Shown: positions 8,573 to 17,890 of the stretch, in pieces
Numbering within the stretch: the stretch's first letter is position 1
Layout of the letters: every line of letters begins with the position of its first letter
Assembly: GCF_001297125.1 (NCBI RefSeq)
Contig: NZ_LHPC01000007.1
Span: 1 to 64,000, forward strand
Length of the DNA stretch: 64,000 nucleotides
Source of the DNA: Pseudomonas sp. RIT-PI-q
Lineage (GTDB): Bacteria > Pseudomonadota > Gammaproteobacteria > Pseudomonadales > Pseudomonadaceae
Reading direction: 5' to 3'
The notes under the pieces: model-generated
The model's database searches: none
What the model was told of the DNA's origin: nothing
The model's input: the letters and a program-made list of their open reading frames with translations, nothing else
Program-made: the position numbers and the translations under genes

Positions 8573-10897
8573 TTAATTCATCCAGCCCTTGACCCAATCC
8601 ATCACCGTTTCGCCGGAAACGGGACTTTCGCCACTGCAAGCAGCGCCGGGAGGCGGCTCACTGCCGCGAATATACGGCATCTGCACCGCACCTGGGCAGT
8701 TGGCATCGGAGCCTTGTCCGGTGTGCGAATCGACCCAGGCCTGAACAATGTTGTCCGGTTGCGGCATGTCCAGCGGCAGCGGATCGGCCTTGCGCATGAA
8801 ACTGGTCCAGACCTGCAATGCACCGGTGGCACCGGTGAACGGCGTCTTGCCGTTGTCATCGCGACCCAGCCAGACCACGGCCAGCAAGTCCTGACTGAAG
8901 CCGGCGAACCAGCTGTCTCGCGAATCGTTACTGGTGCCGGTCTTGCCCGCCAGGGTCAGGGTTTTCGGCAACACGTTATAAACCGAACTACCGGTGCCTT
9001 CACGCATGACTCGCTGCATGGCGCTCTGAATCAGGTAAATGGAAGCCGGATCAAAACGCTGCTGAATCTGGAACGGATAACGCTTGAGCGGTTCGCCTTC
9101 GGCGGTCAGTACGCTGCGGATCCCGCGCATCGGGGTATTGAAACCACCGTTGGCCAGGGTCTGGTACATGGTCGCCACTTCGATCGGGGTCATACCGCCA
9201 GCACCCAGCAACATCGACGGGAATGCCGGAAACTCGCGAGTCACGCCCAGGCGTCCCAAGGTTTTCAGGACATTCGGTACGCCCACCGCCAAGCCGAGAC
9301 GCGCAGTCGACAAGTTGTAGGAGTGCGCCAGGCCTTGATAAAGGAAAACCGTGCCATGGGAGCGGCGATCATAGTTCTGCGGCTTCCAGACCTGACCGTC
9401 CGCCCCTTTGACCGAGAAGGACTCGTCCGACAGCCAACTGGTCAAGGTGTACTGGGTCGGTTTCTCAAGGGCTGTCAGATAAACCGCCGGCTTGATCAAC
9501 GAACCGATCGGTCGTACCGCGTCCAGCGCCCGGTTGAAACCGGCAAAACTGGCCTGACGGCTACCGATCATGGCCTGCACTTCGCCAGTTTCCGGGTTGG
9601 TCACGACCATGGCCGCTTCGACGTCATCGGAACCCTTGCGCCCGGAGAGTCGCTTGAAGGTGTCGTTGACCGACGCTTCTGCTTTCATCTGCAGGATCGG
9701 ATCGAAACTGGTGAAGATCCGCAGACCTTCTTCGGTCAAGTCTTCGTCGCGATAGTCTTCGCGCAGCTGACGCTTGACCAGATCGAGGAAGCCAGGGAAC
9801 GAGCTGTCCGCCAGCTTGCCGCGAGTGGTCACACCCAGTGGCATTTTCTTCGCAGCAGCGACTTGTTCGGCGCTGGCAACACCTTGTTGCTCAAGGACAT
9901 CGAGCACGAGATTGCGCCGTTCAAGCGCCCGCTCAGGGTTACGACGCGGGTTGTAATAGGAAGGCCCCTTGACCATGCCCACCAGCATCGCGACTTGATG
10001 CAATTTCAGCTCGGACAATGGCTGCCCGAAGAAAAACTGGCTGGCCAAGCCGAAACCGTGCACCGCGCGCTGCCCATCCTGACCGACGAACACTTCATTG
10101 AGGTAAGCCTCAAGAATTTCCCGTTTGTCGTAATGCAGCTCAAGCAACATCGCCATCATGGCTTCGGTAAGTTTACGGGTCAGGCTGCGTTCGCTGGTCA
10201 GGTAGAAATTCTTGACTAGCTGTTGCGTGAGCGTACTGCCGCCCTGGGTCATCTTGCCGCCCGAGGTGTTGACGTAAACGGCGCGGGCAATCGACTTGGG
10301 CGAAACGCCCCAGTGGCTATAGAAGTCCCGGTCTTCCACGGCTACCAGCGTTTCCAGCAGGTACGGCGGGACCTGATCGATCTTGATCAGAATGCGGTCT
10401 TCGAGGTTTTTCGGGTAAATACCGCCGATCAACAGCGGCTCAAGACGCACCACAGATAGCTTGGAACCGTTCGTCGCCGAGAGTTCGGCTACGTAGTCGC
10501 CAGAGAACCGCACACGCACAGGCTGGGGTTTCTCCAGGCCTTCATAGAACTGGAAACCACGGGTATTCAAGTCGACGGTATTGCCGCTGACCGCCGCCGC
10601 GCCGGGGCCGTTGCTCACCGCTTCGCGTCGGTAGCCCAAGGCATCGAGCTCGGTGAGGAAGTCTTCCTTGCTCAACTTCTGGCCGGTAAACAGCTCGAGC
10701 GGGCGCGCGTATACCTTGGCCGGAATGGTCCAGCGCTTGCCAGAGAACTTCTCCTGGACAATAGCGTCGAGGTAAACCGCGAATCCGGCGAGCACCACGA
10801 GGCCGACCAGACTGAGTTTAAGGGCCCAGCCCAGCCAGGGGCTCAGGCCCTTGGAAGGTGGTTTTTTGGGGGTGCGGGGGGATCGAGTACGAGTCAT
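8573..10897 (-). CDS. mrcB: penicillin-binding protein 1B, bifunctional peptidoglycan synthase
   Basis: A 774-residue inner-membrane protein that polymerises glycan strands and cross-links peptides in the periplasm. Short basic cytoplasmic tail, one membrane segment (about 22-45), UB2H regulatory domain (about 60-145), GT51 transglycosylase (ETLVAVEDRDFYSHWGVS, STLTQQLVKNF), and a transpeptidase domain with SLIK, SYN and KTGTS motifs. It is the first gene of the mrcB-lpoP-yqcC group. ponB is a synonym. Confidence 0.96.
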   Translation of the reverse strand: MTRTRSPRTPKKPPSKGLSPWLGWALKLSLVGLVVLAGFAVYLDAIVQEKFSGKRWTIPAKVYARPLELFTGQKLSKEDFLTELDALGYRREAVSNGPGAAAVSGNTVDLNTRGFQFYEGLEKPQPVRVRFSGDYVAELSATNGSKLSVVRLEPLLIGGIYPKNLEDRILIKIDQVPPYLLETLVAVEDRDFYSHWGVSPKSIARAVYVNTSGGKMTQGGSTLTQQLVKNFYLTSERSLTRKLTEAMMAMLLELHYDKREILEAYLNEVFVGQDGQRAVHGFGLASQFFFGQPLSELKLHQVAMLVGMVKGPSYYNPRRNPERALERRNLVLDVLEQQGVASAEQVAAAKKMPLGVTTRGKLADSSFPGFLDLVKRQLREDYRDEDLTEEGLRIFTSFDPILQMKAEASVNDTFKRLSGRKGSDDVEAAMVVTNPETGEVQAMIGSRQASFAGFNRALDAVRPIGSLIKPAVYLTALEKPTQYTLTSWLSDESFSVKGADGQVWKPQNYDRRSHGTVFLYQGLAHSYNLSTARLGLAVGVPNVLKTLGRLGVTREFPAFPSMLLGAGGMTPIEVATMYQTLANGGFNTPMRGIRSVLTAEGEPLKRYPFQIQQRFDPASIYLIQSAMQRVMREGTGSSVYNVLPKTLTLAGKTGTSNDSRDSWFAGFSQDLLAVVWLGRDDNGKTPFTGATGALQVWTSFMRKADPLPLDMPQPDNIVQAWVDSHTGQGSDANCPGAVQMPYIRGSEPPPGAACSGESPVSGETVMDWVKGWMN

Positions 10898-11014
10898 GGG
10901 CGCGGATTATACGCACTTTATTCATACTCAACAGGAGCCCTCCGAGGTTTGCGTCAGGCGGACTTGCGGCCATAATGTCGACCTTGAATTTTCCCAGACT
11001 CTGAAGGATCGCCT

Positions 11015-12571
11015 GTGAGCCAGTCACTGATCGCTGCCCTGCAAAACCCGGCCCTCTACCCGCATCCCGTAGACGCGTTCCAGGTCATCGAGACCCATAT
11101 CTCCTGGGTCATCCTCACGGGCCCCTTTGCTTATAAAGTGAAGAAACCGATGAACTTCGGCTTCCTCGACTTCACCAGCCTCGATGCACGGGAACATTTC
11201 TGCGCTGAAGAGCTGCGTCTGAACCAGCGTCTGACCAACGATTTGTATCTGGAAGTGTTGCCGATAACCGGCAGCGTCGAAGCGCCACAATTGGGCGGGG
11301 ATGGCCCGGTTATCGAATACGCGCTGAAAATGCGTCAATTCCCACAGAGCGGGTTACTCAGCACCCTGCAAGCCAATGGCGAATTGACCACCGCGCACAT
11401 CGATGAGATGGCCGCGCAAATCGCACAATTTCACCTGAATGCGCCAAAAGTGCCTGCCGAACACGAAGCCGGCACCCCGGACAGCGTCATGGCGCCGGTG
11501 AGCCAGAACTTCGAGCAGATCCGCCCGTTCCTCAGCGACAAGGCTGACCTGCTGCAACTCGATGCCTTGCAAGCCTGGGCCGAAAGCAGCTTCGAGCGCC
11601 TCAAGCCGCTGTTCGCCCAGCGCAAGGCCGACGGCTTTATCCGCGAATGCCACGGCGACATCCACCTGGGCAACGCCACCGTGATTGACGGCAAGGTCGT
11701 GATCTTCGACTGCATCGAGTTCAACGAACCGTTCCGCTTCACCGACGTGTACGCCGACACCGGGTTCCTGGCGATGGACCTGGAAGATCGCGGGCTGAAA
11801 TGCCTGGCGCGTCGCTTTATCAGCCAATACCTGGAGCTGACCGGCGATTACCACGGCCTTGAGTTGCTTAACTTCTATAAAGCCTACCGCGCACTGGTTC
11901 GTGCCAAGGTCAGCCTGTTCAGCATGCCAGCCGATGCCTCCCCGGTGCAGCGCGCCACCACCCTGCGTCAGTACCGCAATTACGCCAACCTGGCGGAAAG
12001 CTACAGCACCATTCCTTCGCGCTTCATGGCCATCACCCATGGTGTTTCTGCCGTCGGCAAGAGCCACGTGGCCATGCGTCTGGTGGAAGCGTTGGGCGCC
12101 ATTCGCCTGCGGTCCGATGTAGAGCGCAAACGTCTGTTCGGCGAGCAAACCGTGCCGAACGATCCGCAGGCCGGTATTTATAGTGCCGACGCCAGCGCTG
12201 CGACCTACACCCGCCTGCATGAGATTGCCAGCGTGATCCTGCGTGCCGGCTTCCCGGTGGTGGTCGATGCCACTTACCTCAAGCGTGAGCAGCGCGACGG
12301 TGCGGCGAAAATCGCCGAATCCACCGGCGCACCGTTCCTGATCCTTGATTGCAATGCGCCGCAAGCGGTAATCGAGAGCTGGCTGGCCCTGCGTCAGGCA
12401 GATAAAAAGGATCCGTCTGACGCCAACCTGGCTGTGATCGCGGCCCAGCAAGCCACTCGTGAAGCGCTGACGCCCGCAGAAATCCTCTGCAGCAAACGCG
12501 TACAGACCAATGAAAGCGGCACACTCGACACCGTTGTTGCACAGATTCGCCAGCGTCTGCCGGGCCTGTAA
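11015..12571 (+). CDS. bifunctional kinase-like / P-loop ATPase protein
   Basis: A 518-residue two-domain cytosolic protein. The N-terminal half resembles aminoglycoside-phosphotransferase-type kinases, with catalytic loop CHGDIHLGNATV and metal motif FDCIEFN around residues 215-245. The C-terminal half is a P-loop kinase/ATPase domain (AAA_33 type) with Walker A GVSAVGKSHVA near residue 347. Fusions of this kind are widespread in Proteobacteria without a proven substrate. GTG start with GAAGGA nearby upstream. It is divergent from mrcB, and a weak hairpin without a T-run (12581-12612) follows it. Confidence 0.85.
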   Translation: MSQSLIAALQNPALYPHPVDAFQVIETHISWVILTGPFAYKVKKPMNFGFLDFTSLDAREHFCAEELRLNQRLTNDLYLEVLPITGSVEAPQLGGDGPVIEYALKMRQFPQSGLLSTLQANGELTTAHIDEMAAQIAQFHLNAPKVPAEHEAGTPDSVMAPVSQNFEQIRPFLSDKADLLQLDALQAWAESSFERLKPLFAQRKADGFIRECHGDIHLGNATVIDGKVVIFDCIEFNEPFRFTDVYADTGFLAMDLEDRGLKCLARRFISQYLELTGDYHGLELLNFYKAYRALVRAKVSLFSMPADASPVQRATTLRQYRNYANLAESYSTIPSRFMAITHGVSAVGKSHVAMRLVEALGAIRLRSDVERKRLFGEQTVPNDPQAGIYSADASAATYTRLHEIASVILRAGFPVVVDATYLKREQRDGAAKIAESTGAPFLILDCNAPQAVIESWLALRQADKKDPSDANLAVIAAQQATREALTPAEILCSKRVQTNESGTLDTVVAQIRQRLPGL

Positions 12572-12661
12572 AAAGTATTTCAGCCGTGAAGCCTCAGCCG
12601 GCTTCACGGCTGTCAAATAGTGGCACTATACTGGCGCCATAAAACCAACAGGTGATGTGAC

Positions 12662-13006
12662 ATGAGCCAGCCCAAACTTCTCGACACCCCGCTTTATGCC
12701 TTGCTGCACAAAGACGACATCACAGGTTTCAATAACGAGCGCCCCAAAGACGGCACGATCGATATGGTCGGTGGCGACTTCCGTGGTCTGGACTTGCGTG
12801 AGCTGAACGCCGACCGCGTCGATTTTACCGATGCCTATTTCCGCTCCGCCGACTTGCGCGGTATCGACTTCCGCCACTCAAACCTGGAAGGCGCGAGCCT
12901 CGCACACGCGCAAATCTCCGGCGCCTACTTTCCGCCTGAGCTGAGTGCCGACGAGATTCTGATGTCGATGAATTTCGGTACACGCCTGCGTTATCGCACC
13001 CGCTAA
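12662..13006 (+). CDS. small pentapeptide-repeat protein
   Basis: A 114-residue protein with a short run of pentapeptide repeats, A(D/N)LXX-like, from about residue 40 to 85 (DFRGLDLREL, DFTDAYFRSADLRGIDF, NLEGASLAHAQ). That suggests a short right-handed quadrilateral beta-helix. It is far shorter than DNA-gyrase-protecting pentapeptide proteins, and I assign no function. Single gene; a REPIN follows. Confidence 0.85.
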   Translation: MSQPKLLDTPLYALLHKDDITGFNNERPKDGTIDMVGGDFRGLDLRELNADRVDFTDAYFRSADLRGIDFRHSNLEGASLAHAQISGAYFPPELSADEILMSMNFGTRLRYRTR

Positions 13007-13037
13007 TACCTGCAGCACATCCCCGATACGACACAAT

Positions 13038-13133
13038 CCCTGTGGGAGCGAGCTTGCTCGCGAAGGCGGTGTGTCATTCAACATTGATGTCGACTGACAC
13101 TACGTCTTCGCGAGCAAGCTCGCTCCTACAGGG
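13038..13133. repeat. REPIN (two inverted REP sequences)
   Basis: Outer arms CCCTGTGGGAGCGAGCTTGC and its inverted partner ending GCTCGCTCCTACAGGG enclose a spacer of about 45 bp. It is one of about a dozen REPIN copies in the window, here of the GCGAGCTTGCTCGCGA palindrome type. Confidence 0.9.
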
Positions 13134-13302
13134 AATGCGAAGCCTTCCTCGACTGCGCTCGCAGACATTTCCCCTCTCTCCCGACATCTTCTTCTTAGAA
13201 GCTTTTGCGTCGAAACCGACCAAACAATCACGCTTTTCCTACTGATGGCTACACTCCTCAGAAGCTTGCCCACGCACCATTCGGCCATCGCAAGGAGGCT
13301 TG

Positions 13303-13575
13303 ATGAATGATGAACTGCAACACCTGAAGAATCTTGGCAAGACGTCGGCGCAGTGGCTGCATGCCGTGGGCATCCACAGCGCCTCGGACTTGCGTCGCCT
13401 GGGGGCGGTGGACGCTTATCGGGCCGTGCGCACGCGCGGGTTTCGAGCGTCCAAGGTGTTGTTGTATGCGATCGAAGGTGCGCTGATGGATGTGCACTGG
13501 AATGACATTCCCGCCGAACGCAAGGAAGCCTTGAACAAACAGCTGGAAGCTATTTCTTCACGCCACAAGAATTGA
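13303..13575 (+). CDS. TfoX/Sxy C-terminal domain protein
   Basis: A 90-residue protein consisting only of the TfoX/Sxy C-terminal helix-hairpin-helix-like domain (LKNLGKTSAQWLHAVGIHSASDL, then a short helical C-terminal tail). Full-length Sxy/TfoX controls competence genes, but the stand-alone C-terminal form has no established role. The ATG at 13303 has AGGAGG 4 nt upstream; the TTG three bases earlier is less likely. It lies just before prrF on the same strand. Confidence 0.85.
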   Translation: MNDELQHLKNLGKTSAQWLHAVGIHSASDLRRLGAVDAYRAVRTRGFRASKVLLYAIEGALMDVHWNDIPAERKEALNKQLEAISSRHKN

Positions 13576-13696
13576 AACGGCACAGCAGCTATGCACCTGC
13601 TGGAGCCAACTCACTCAAAATACAGCCTGAAGCCCAATGATTACGGGCGTTTCCAGCGAGGGACCGACGGATTTCAAATAAATCGGAAATCAGCGG

Positions 13697-13728
13697 TTGA
13701 CTTGGTAATGAGAATCGCTATGATTATC
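13697..13728 (+). promoter_or_regulatory. prrF promoter with overlapping Fur box
   Basis: TTGACT (13697-13702), 16-bp spacer and TATGAT (13719-13724) predict a start near 13731. The 19 bp at 13710-13728, GAGAATCGCTATGATTATC, match the Fur consensus at 13 of 19 positions by my count and cover the -10. Iron-loaded Fur would therefore block polymerase. Confidence 0.8.
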
Positions 13729-13730
13729 AC

Positions 13731-13842
13731 AACTGGTCGCGAGACTGGTCGATATTTGAAAAGCCCTTGGTTCGGACTCTCAGATATCTCCTCATCAGGC
13801 TAATCACGGTTATTTGACCCGGCTCTTGCCGGGTCTTTTTTT
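13731..13842 (+). ncRNA. prrF: PrrF iron-responsive small RNA
   Basis: About 112 nt. It begins AACTGGTCGCGAGA, contains the conserved target-pairing core CTCCTCATCAGGCTAATCAC, and ends in terminator GACCCGGCTCTTGCCGGGTC plus seven T (13816-13842). PrrF RNAs are made in iron starvation and repress iron-rich, non-essential proteins through Hfq. Position next to phuW matches the P. aeruginosa locus. There, two tandem copies allow the longer PrrH read-through RNA; here only one copy is present, so PrrH cannot form. A 70-codon frame (13591-13803) across it is not a gene. Confidence 0.9.
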
Positions 13843-13863
13843 GCCTGTAGAAAAGTCCTTCAT

Positions 13864-14712
13864 TTACTTCCCGAACTGCTTGCGCATCTGCGCGCAGTAA
13901 TCCGGCGCCACAGTGGCAGGCGTGTACCAGACGTAATCGGCCATCGCCGCCGTCACCTCACTGCCCTGCTGCGCCAGCATCAACACCCTCGGAGCCTCGG
14001 GCGCCCCCAGGTCAAGCACATGGATTGGCACGCCAACATCCTTGCGCGCGTGGTAAGCACCGGCGAACAACAAAGAAGGCGTCGGTGCCATCAGTAACCG
14101 CTCAGCCATACGACGATCACGTTGCTGCTGGACCGCCAGCATTGCCGGCATTTGCGATTCAGGTAGCAACCCACAATGAGAGTCGCTGATTTGCCCCAGC
14201 AACGTGCCCTTGACTGACGGAGCGTTGGAGCGCGAACCGTTTAATGTCGGAGGGTTGGCGTAGACGGAACGGACTTCAAGTGTGTCCAGATTGGCCGCCA
14301 GCAGCGGGTACGGCTGGGTCAGGGCGAACCGTACGATCGGCCCGTATACATTCCAGTCCCAACCCGACTGCCAGGCCAATGCACCAGGTAAATCCGCCGG
14401 TGGTGTCGAGGCATGACGAACGTCGTCGACGCGCAGTTGTTGATCCGGCGTGAGCATTTCCAGCAGCAGACTGCCTTGAGGACGCTGCTCGCCCAGCGAC
14501 TGCAATAACCACAGTTGCAGTGCATGGTGATCGCGATTGTCATGCTGCTCACCGACGATCAGCCGCGAAGGCTTCTGCAACCGCTCAACCAGTTGCTGGG
14601 GCGTGAGGGTCTGACCGCTGCGCAAGTCCCGAATCTCACCCGTGATCGGCGGCGCCGCAACATGCTGACAAGCACTCAGCAACAGCAAGGCCAGCATCAA
14701 AATTCCGCGCAT
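13864..14712 (-). CDS. phuW: ChaN-family haem-related lipoprotein PhuW
   Basis: A 282-residue lipoprotein with lipobox LLLSAC (Cys15) and a ChaN-like domain (VGEQHDNRDHHALQ near residue 55). ChaN proteins bind haem as dimers on the envelope. It is the last gene of phuT-phuU-phuV-phuW, 21 bp after phuV, which supports a role in haem acquisition. The exact function of PhuW is not settled. It converges on prrF. Confidence 0.85.
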   Translation of the reverse strand: MRGILMLALLLLSACQHVAAPPITGEIRDLRSGQTLTPQQLVERLQKPSRLIVGEQHDNRDHHALQLWLLQSLGEQRPQGSLLLEMLTPDQQLRVDDVRHASTPPADLPGALAWQSGWDWNVYGPIVRFALTQPYPLLAANLDTLEVRSVYANPPTLNGSRSNAPSVKGTLLGQISDSHCGLLPESQMPAMLAVQQQRDRRMAERLLMAPTPSLLFAGAYHARKDVGVPIHVLDLGAPEAPRVLMLAQQGSEVTAAMADYVWYTPATVAPDYCAQMRKQFGK

Positions 14713-14733
14713 CGTCTCGTCCCTATGAAAAAT

Positions 14734-15501
14734 TCAGCGGGCGATGATCAGCGGATGCCCACGCTCCGGGTGCTGTTGTACCAGCACGTCCAACCCGAAC
14801 ACGGCTTTGAGCGGTTCCGGGCGCAACACTTGCTCGGGCGTATCGAGCGCGACAGGACGCCCGCCTTCAAGCAGTAACAGGCGATCACAATAGCGCGCCG
14901 CCAGGTTCAGATCATGCAGGATCACCAGCACCGCTGCGCCACGATCGGCGAACTCGCGCACCGCTTGCAGGGTGGTGTGCTGGTGCAGCGGGTCGAGCAT
15001 CGACGTCGGTTCATCGAGCAATAGTGTTTGCCCCGCCACCCCCGGCCAGAGTTGCGCCAGCACCCGCGCCAGATGCACCCGCTGTCGTTCGCCACCGGAC
15101 AGCGCCAGATAGCTGCGGCCGCTCAGGTGTCCGGCATCGGCAGCGCGCAATGCGGCGGCGACGATTTCATCATCACGCACCCGACCACTCTGATGGGGCA
15201 AGCGACCCATACCGACCACTTCTTCGACGCGAAAGGCGAAGTCCAGGGTCGATACCTGCGGCAGGACTGCCAAACGTTGCGCGCGCAGCGCTCCGGTCCA
15301 GTCACTCAGCTCGCGCTCATCGAGCCAGACGCTGCCGTGATCAGCTTTCAACTCGCCACATAAGGCGCCGAGCAAGGTACTTTTACCGGCACCGTTAGGC
15401 CCCAGCACGCCGAGGACTTCGCCCGGTTTGAGTTCCAGCGTGATGTCCGTCAGGACGATCTTGCGCCCACGACGGATTTGCAGAGTGTGCGTTCGCAACA
15501 T
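14734..15501 (-). CDS. phuV: haem ABC transporter, ATP-binding protein
   Basis: A 255-residue ATPase energising haem import. Walker [10 protein letters not shown] (about 34-42), signature [15 protein letters not shown] (about 135-150), Walker [13 protein letters not shown], and the H-loop His in [10 protein letters not shown] are all intact. It shares one base with the end of phuU. Confidence 0.95.
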   Translation of the reverse strand: MLRTHTLQIRRGRKIVLTDITLELKPGEVLGVLGPNGAGKSTLLGALCGELKADHGSVWLDERELSDWTGALRAQRLAVLPQVSTLDFAFRVEEVVGMGRLPHQSGRVRDDEIVAAALRAADAGHLSGRSYLALSGGERQRVHLARVLAQLWPGVAGQTLLLDEPTSMLDPLHQHTTLQAVREFADRGAAVLVILHDLNLAARYCDRLLLLEGGRPVALDTPEQVLRPEPLKAVFGLDVLVQQHPERGHPLIIAR

Positions 15502-16538
15502 CAGGCACGCCCTCTGAGCAGCAGATACAGAAAGAACGGCGCTCCAATGAAGGCCGTGACGATCCCGATCGGTAACTCGGCCGGCGCCAGTGCCAGTCGC
15601 GCCACCAGATCGGCGAACAACAGAAGACTCGCCCCCGCCAGCACAGACGCCGGCAACAGCACCCGATGATCGGGACCGGCCAGCAACCGCACCAAATGCG
15701 GAACTACCAGACCGACAAACCCAATCATCCCCGCCGCCGCGACCGCCGCACCGACACCCAGCGCCGTGCAGAACACCAGTTCACGCTTGAGCCCTTCGAC
15801 ATCAATGCCAAGGTGACCGGCCTCCGACTCGCCGAGCAGTAACGCATTCAGGGCTTTGGCCCGGCGCGGCAACCAGAGCGCCACCCCGGCACTCACCAGC
15901 AATAACGGCCAGAGCCGCGAATAGCTGGCGCCGTTGAGGCTGCCCAGGTTCCAGAACGTCAGGGTGCGCAGGGTCGCGTCGTCCGCCAGGTAGGTGAACA
16001 GCCCCACCGCCGAACCCGCCAGCGCCGTCAGCGCAATCCCCGCTAACAGCATGGTCGCCACGTTGGTTTGCCCGTTGCGTCGGCCCAGTCGATACACCAG
16101 CGCCGTGACACCGAGACCACCCAGAAACGCGCATAGCGATAAAAGATAAGGCCCGAAGGATTCCGGCAGACCGCCAAACACCGAGCCACCAACGATCGCA
16201 ATCGCCGCGCCCAAGGCCGCGCCACTGGACACCCCCACCAACCCCGGGTCGGCCAGAGGGTTACGAAACAGTCCCTGCATCGCCACGCCAGACAACGCCA
16301 AAACGCCGCCCACGGCCAAACCCAGCAACGTACGCGGCAGGCGAATCTGCCCAAGGATCAGCTCGGCCTGCTCCAGCCCATCGGGCGCGATGGGCAAGCC
16401 GATCAGCCGCAACGCCGCGCGCAAGGTATCCAGCAGCGGCAAACTCACCGGCCCAAGCGCCAACGACAACCAGATCGCCAACAGACACAGCAGGCTCAGG
16501 CCGATAAACAACGCACGCGGTTTAACCAGAACGGTCAT
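15501..16538 (-). CDS. phuU: haem ABC transporter, FecCD-type permease
   Basis: A 345-residue inner-membrane permease with about ten hydrophobic segments, of the BtuC/FecCD family. It carries the family motifs [17 protein letters not shown] and [12 protein letters not shown]. It would form the channel dimer for haem brought by PhuT. Overlaps phuT by ATGA and phuV by one base, so the three are tightly coupled. Confidence 0.95.
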   Translation of the reverse strand: MTVLVKPRALFIGLSLLCLLAIWLSLALGPVSLPLLDTLRAALRLIGLPIAPDGLEQAELILGQIRLPRTLLGLAVGGVLALSGVAMQGLFRNPLADPGLVGVSSGAALGAAIAIVGGSVFGGLPESFGPYLLSLCAFLGGLGVTALVYRLGRRNGQTNVATMLLAGIALTALAGSAVGLFTYLADDATLRTLTFWNLGSLNGASYSRLWPLLLVSAGVALWLPRRAKALNALLLGESEAGHLGIDVEGLKRELVFCTALGVGAAVAAAGMIGFVGLVVPHLVRLLAGPDHRVLLPASVLAGASLLLFADLVARLALAPAELPIGIVTAFIGAPFFLYLLLRGRA

Positions 16539-17407
16539 TGGCCAGCCGTGCCGGGAAAGAAGCCAGCAGAGATTTTTTTCAACGCAGCGGGTAAGCGCGG
16601 CCCGCGCCCGCCCACCAGCAGCGCCGGATCGAGTTCCATGACTCGCCCGTCCTTGACCGCCCGGGTCGAGGATAGAATCGGATTTTCCTTGAACAACGCC
16701 GCGCGCGCCGCATCGCCGGTCAGCGCCCGGTCGGCAAACACCAGCACGTCGGGATCAAGACTGACCAGGGATTCGTTGGAAAAAGGTTTGTAGCCAGTAT
16801 GCGTCGCCAGGTTGTGCCCACCAGCGCGTTGCACCAACCAATCGGCAGCGGTGTCCTTGCCGGCAATAAGTGGTTTGCCGCCGGCGTGGCCAAGCAATAA
16901 CAGCACACCCGGTGACTTTTCCTTCAACTGCGCCCGGGTGACCCGGATCTTTTGCTGATCGAGTTGCTCCTGGTAAGCCTGGAACAACTGCGAAGCCCGA
17001 TCCTCTGCGCCAAGCAACTTGCCCAGATGTTGCAGATTACCCTGCAACGTCGTCAGGTCAGGCTGAGCCGAGAACAGTTCGACCTGCACACCCGCACTGC
17101 GCACTTGCGAAAGCACGGGCGGCGGCCCCATTTCTTCGGTGCCGATCAGAATCTGCGGGCGTAAGCTCAAGATGCCTTCCGCCGAGAGTTGCCGTTGATA
17201 ACCGATGCTCGGCAATGCCCTGAGGGATTGCGGATGCTGACTGGTGGTATCAACGCCCACCAGTTTTGATTCAGCGCCCAGCGCGCTGACCCACTCCGAC
17301 AACGCGCCACCGGCACTGACCCAACGTTGTGGCAACTCGGCCGCTGCGGCGTGATGACTGACGAGGAGTCCGACACAAAGCGCAGCAACGCGGGTACTCA
17401 GGCGCAT
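16535..17407 (-). CDS. phuT: haem ABC transporter, periplasmic binding protein
   Basis: A 290-residue binding protein of the helical-backbone (cluster A-II) class. Signal peptide around residues 1-23 (ending SHHAAAAE), then two lobes with motifs LVGVDTTSQHP and SLRPQILIGTEEMGPP. It should deliver haem to PhuU/V in the periplasm. It is the first gene of the operon. The outer-membrane receptor phuR and cytoplasmic carrier phuS, which precede it in P. aeruginosa, are absent here; a Rieske protein gene is upstream instead. Confidence 0.93.
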   Translation of the reverse strand: MRLSTRVAALCVGLLVSHHAAAAELPQRWVSAGGALSEWVSALGAESKLVGVDTTSQHPQSLRALPSIGYQRQLSAEGILSLRPQILIGTEEMGPPPVLSQVRSAGVQVELFSAQPDLTTLQGNLQHLGKLLGAEDRASQLFQAYQEQLDQQKIRVTRAQLKEKSPGVLLLLGHAGGKPLIAGKDTAADWLVQRAGGHNLATHTGYKPFSNESLVSLDPDVLVFADRALTGDAARAALFKENPILSSTRAVKDGRVMELDPALLVGGRGPRLPAALKKISAGFFPGTAGQ

Positions 17408-17500
17408 AAACAGCTTCCTTTAAGGTTTTCCCGGGCGCCGGGATGACAGGCCAAGTATCCTCGGCATCTGGCACCTGCACCCGACGGGCGAAGCGGCCAT

Positions 17501-17528
17501 TTGATAATTGTTTGCATTTGAACGTCAA
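17501..17528 (-). promoter_or_regulatory. phuTUVW promoter with Fur-like site
   Basis: Minus strand TTGACG (17523-17528), 16-bp spacer, TATCAA (17501-17506). Within the core lies a Fur-like sequence, 17503-17521 (GATAATTGTTTGCATTTGA on the plus strand), matching consensus at about 11 of 19 positions. Iron control fits the gene content, but the match is moderate. Confidence 0.5.
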
Positions 17529-17572
17529 GCTCGGACACATCTGGTCACGAGCCGCAGAACCTGAGGATAGAC

Positions 17573-17890
17573 ATGAAGTTTCTTTGTGCTGGCATTGAGC
17601 TGGCCGATGCCAGCAGCCGCGGTTTCGACATTGACGGCCAGAAACTCTTCGCCGTGCGCCGGGGCGGCCAGGTTTATGTCTACATCAATCGCTGTCCGCA
17701 CCGTGGCGTCGGGCTGGAATGGAAGCCCGACCAGTTTCTCGATCCCAGCAACAGCCTGATCCAGTGCGCCACCCACGGCGCGCTGTTTCTGATCGAGGAC
17801 GGCGAATGCGTCGCCGGCCCCTGCGCCGGACAATCGCTGACCCGCGTCGTGTGTCGCGAAGATGAGCAAGGGATCTGGGTCGATCTCTAA
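17573..17890 (+). CDS. small Rieske [2Fe-2S] protein
   Basis: A 105-residue ferredoxin-like Rieske domain with both cluster motifs: CPHRG (near residue 41) and CATHGALF (near residue 65), giving Cys-X-His and Cys-X2-His ligands. No signal peptide, so cytosolic. Such stand-alone Rieske proteins usually serve as electron carriers for oxygenases or nitrite reductase; the partner here is unknown. Divergent from phuT, and its stop overlaps the convergent sfsA end by a few bases. Confidence 0.9.
   Translation: MKFLCAGIELADASSRGFDIDGQKLFAVRRGGQVYVYINRCPHRGVGLEWKPDQFLDPSNSLIQCATHGALFLIEDGECVAGPCAGQSLTRVVCREDEQGIWVDL

Noticed and set aside
12581..12612. Inverted repeat after the kinase/ATPase fusion as a terminator
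   Set aside because: The stem is good, but no T-run follows on either strand, so a Rho-independent terminator is not supported; it is mentioned only in the gene entry.
13591..13803. 70-codon frame between the TfoX-domain gene and phuW
   Set aside because: It spans the prrF promoter, Fur box and RNA, has no ribosome-binding site, and the RNA explains the conservation expected here.
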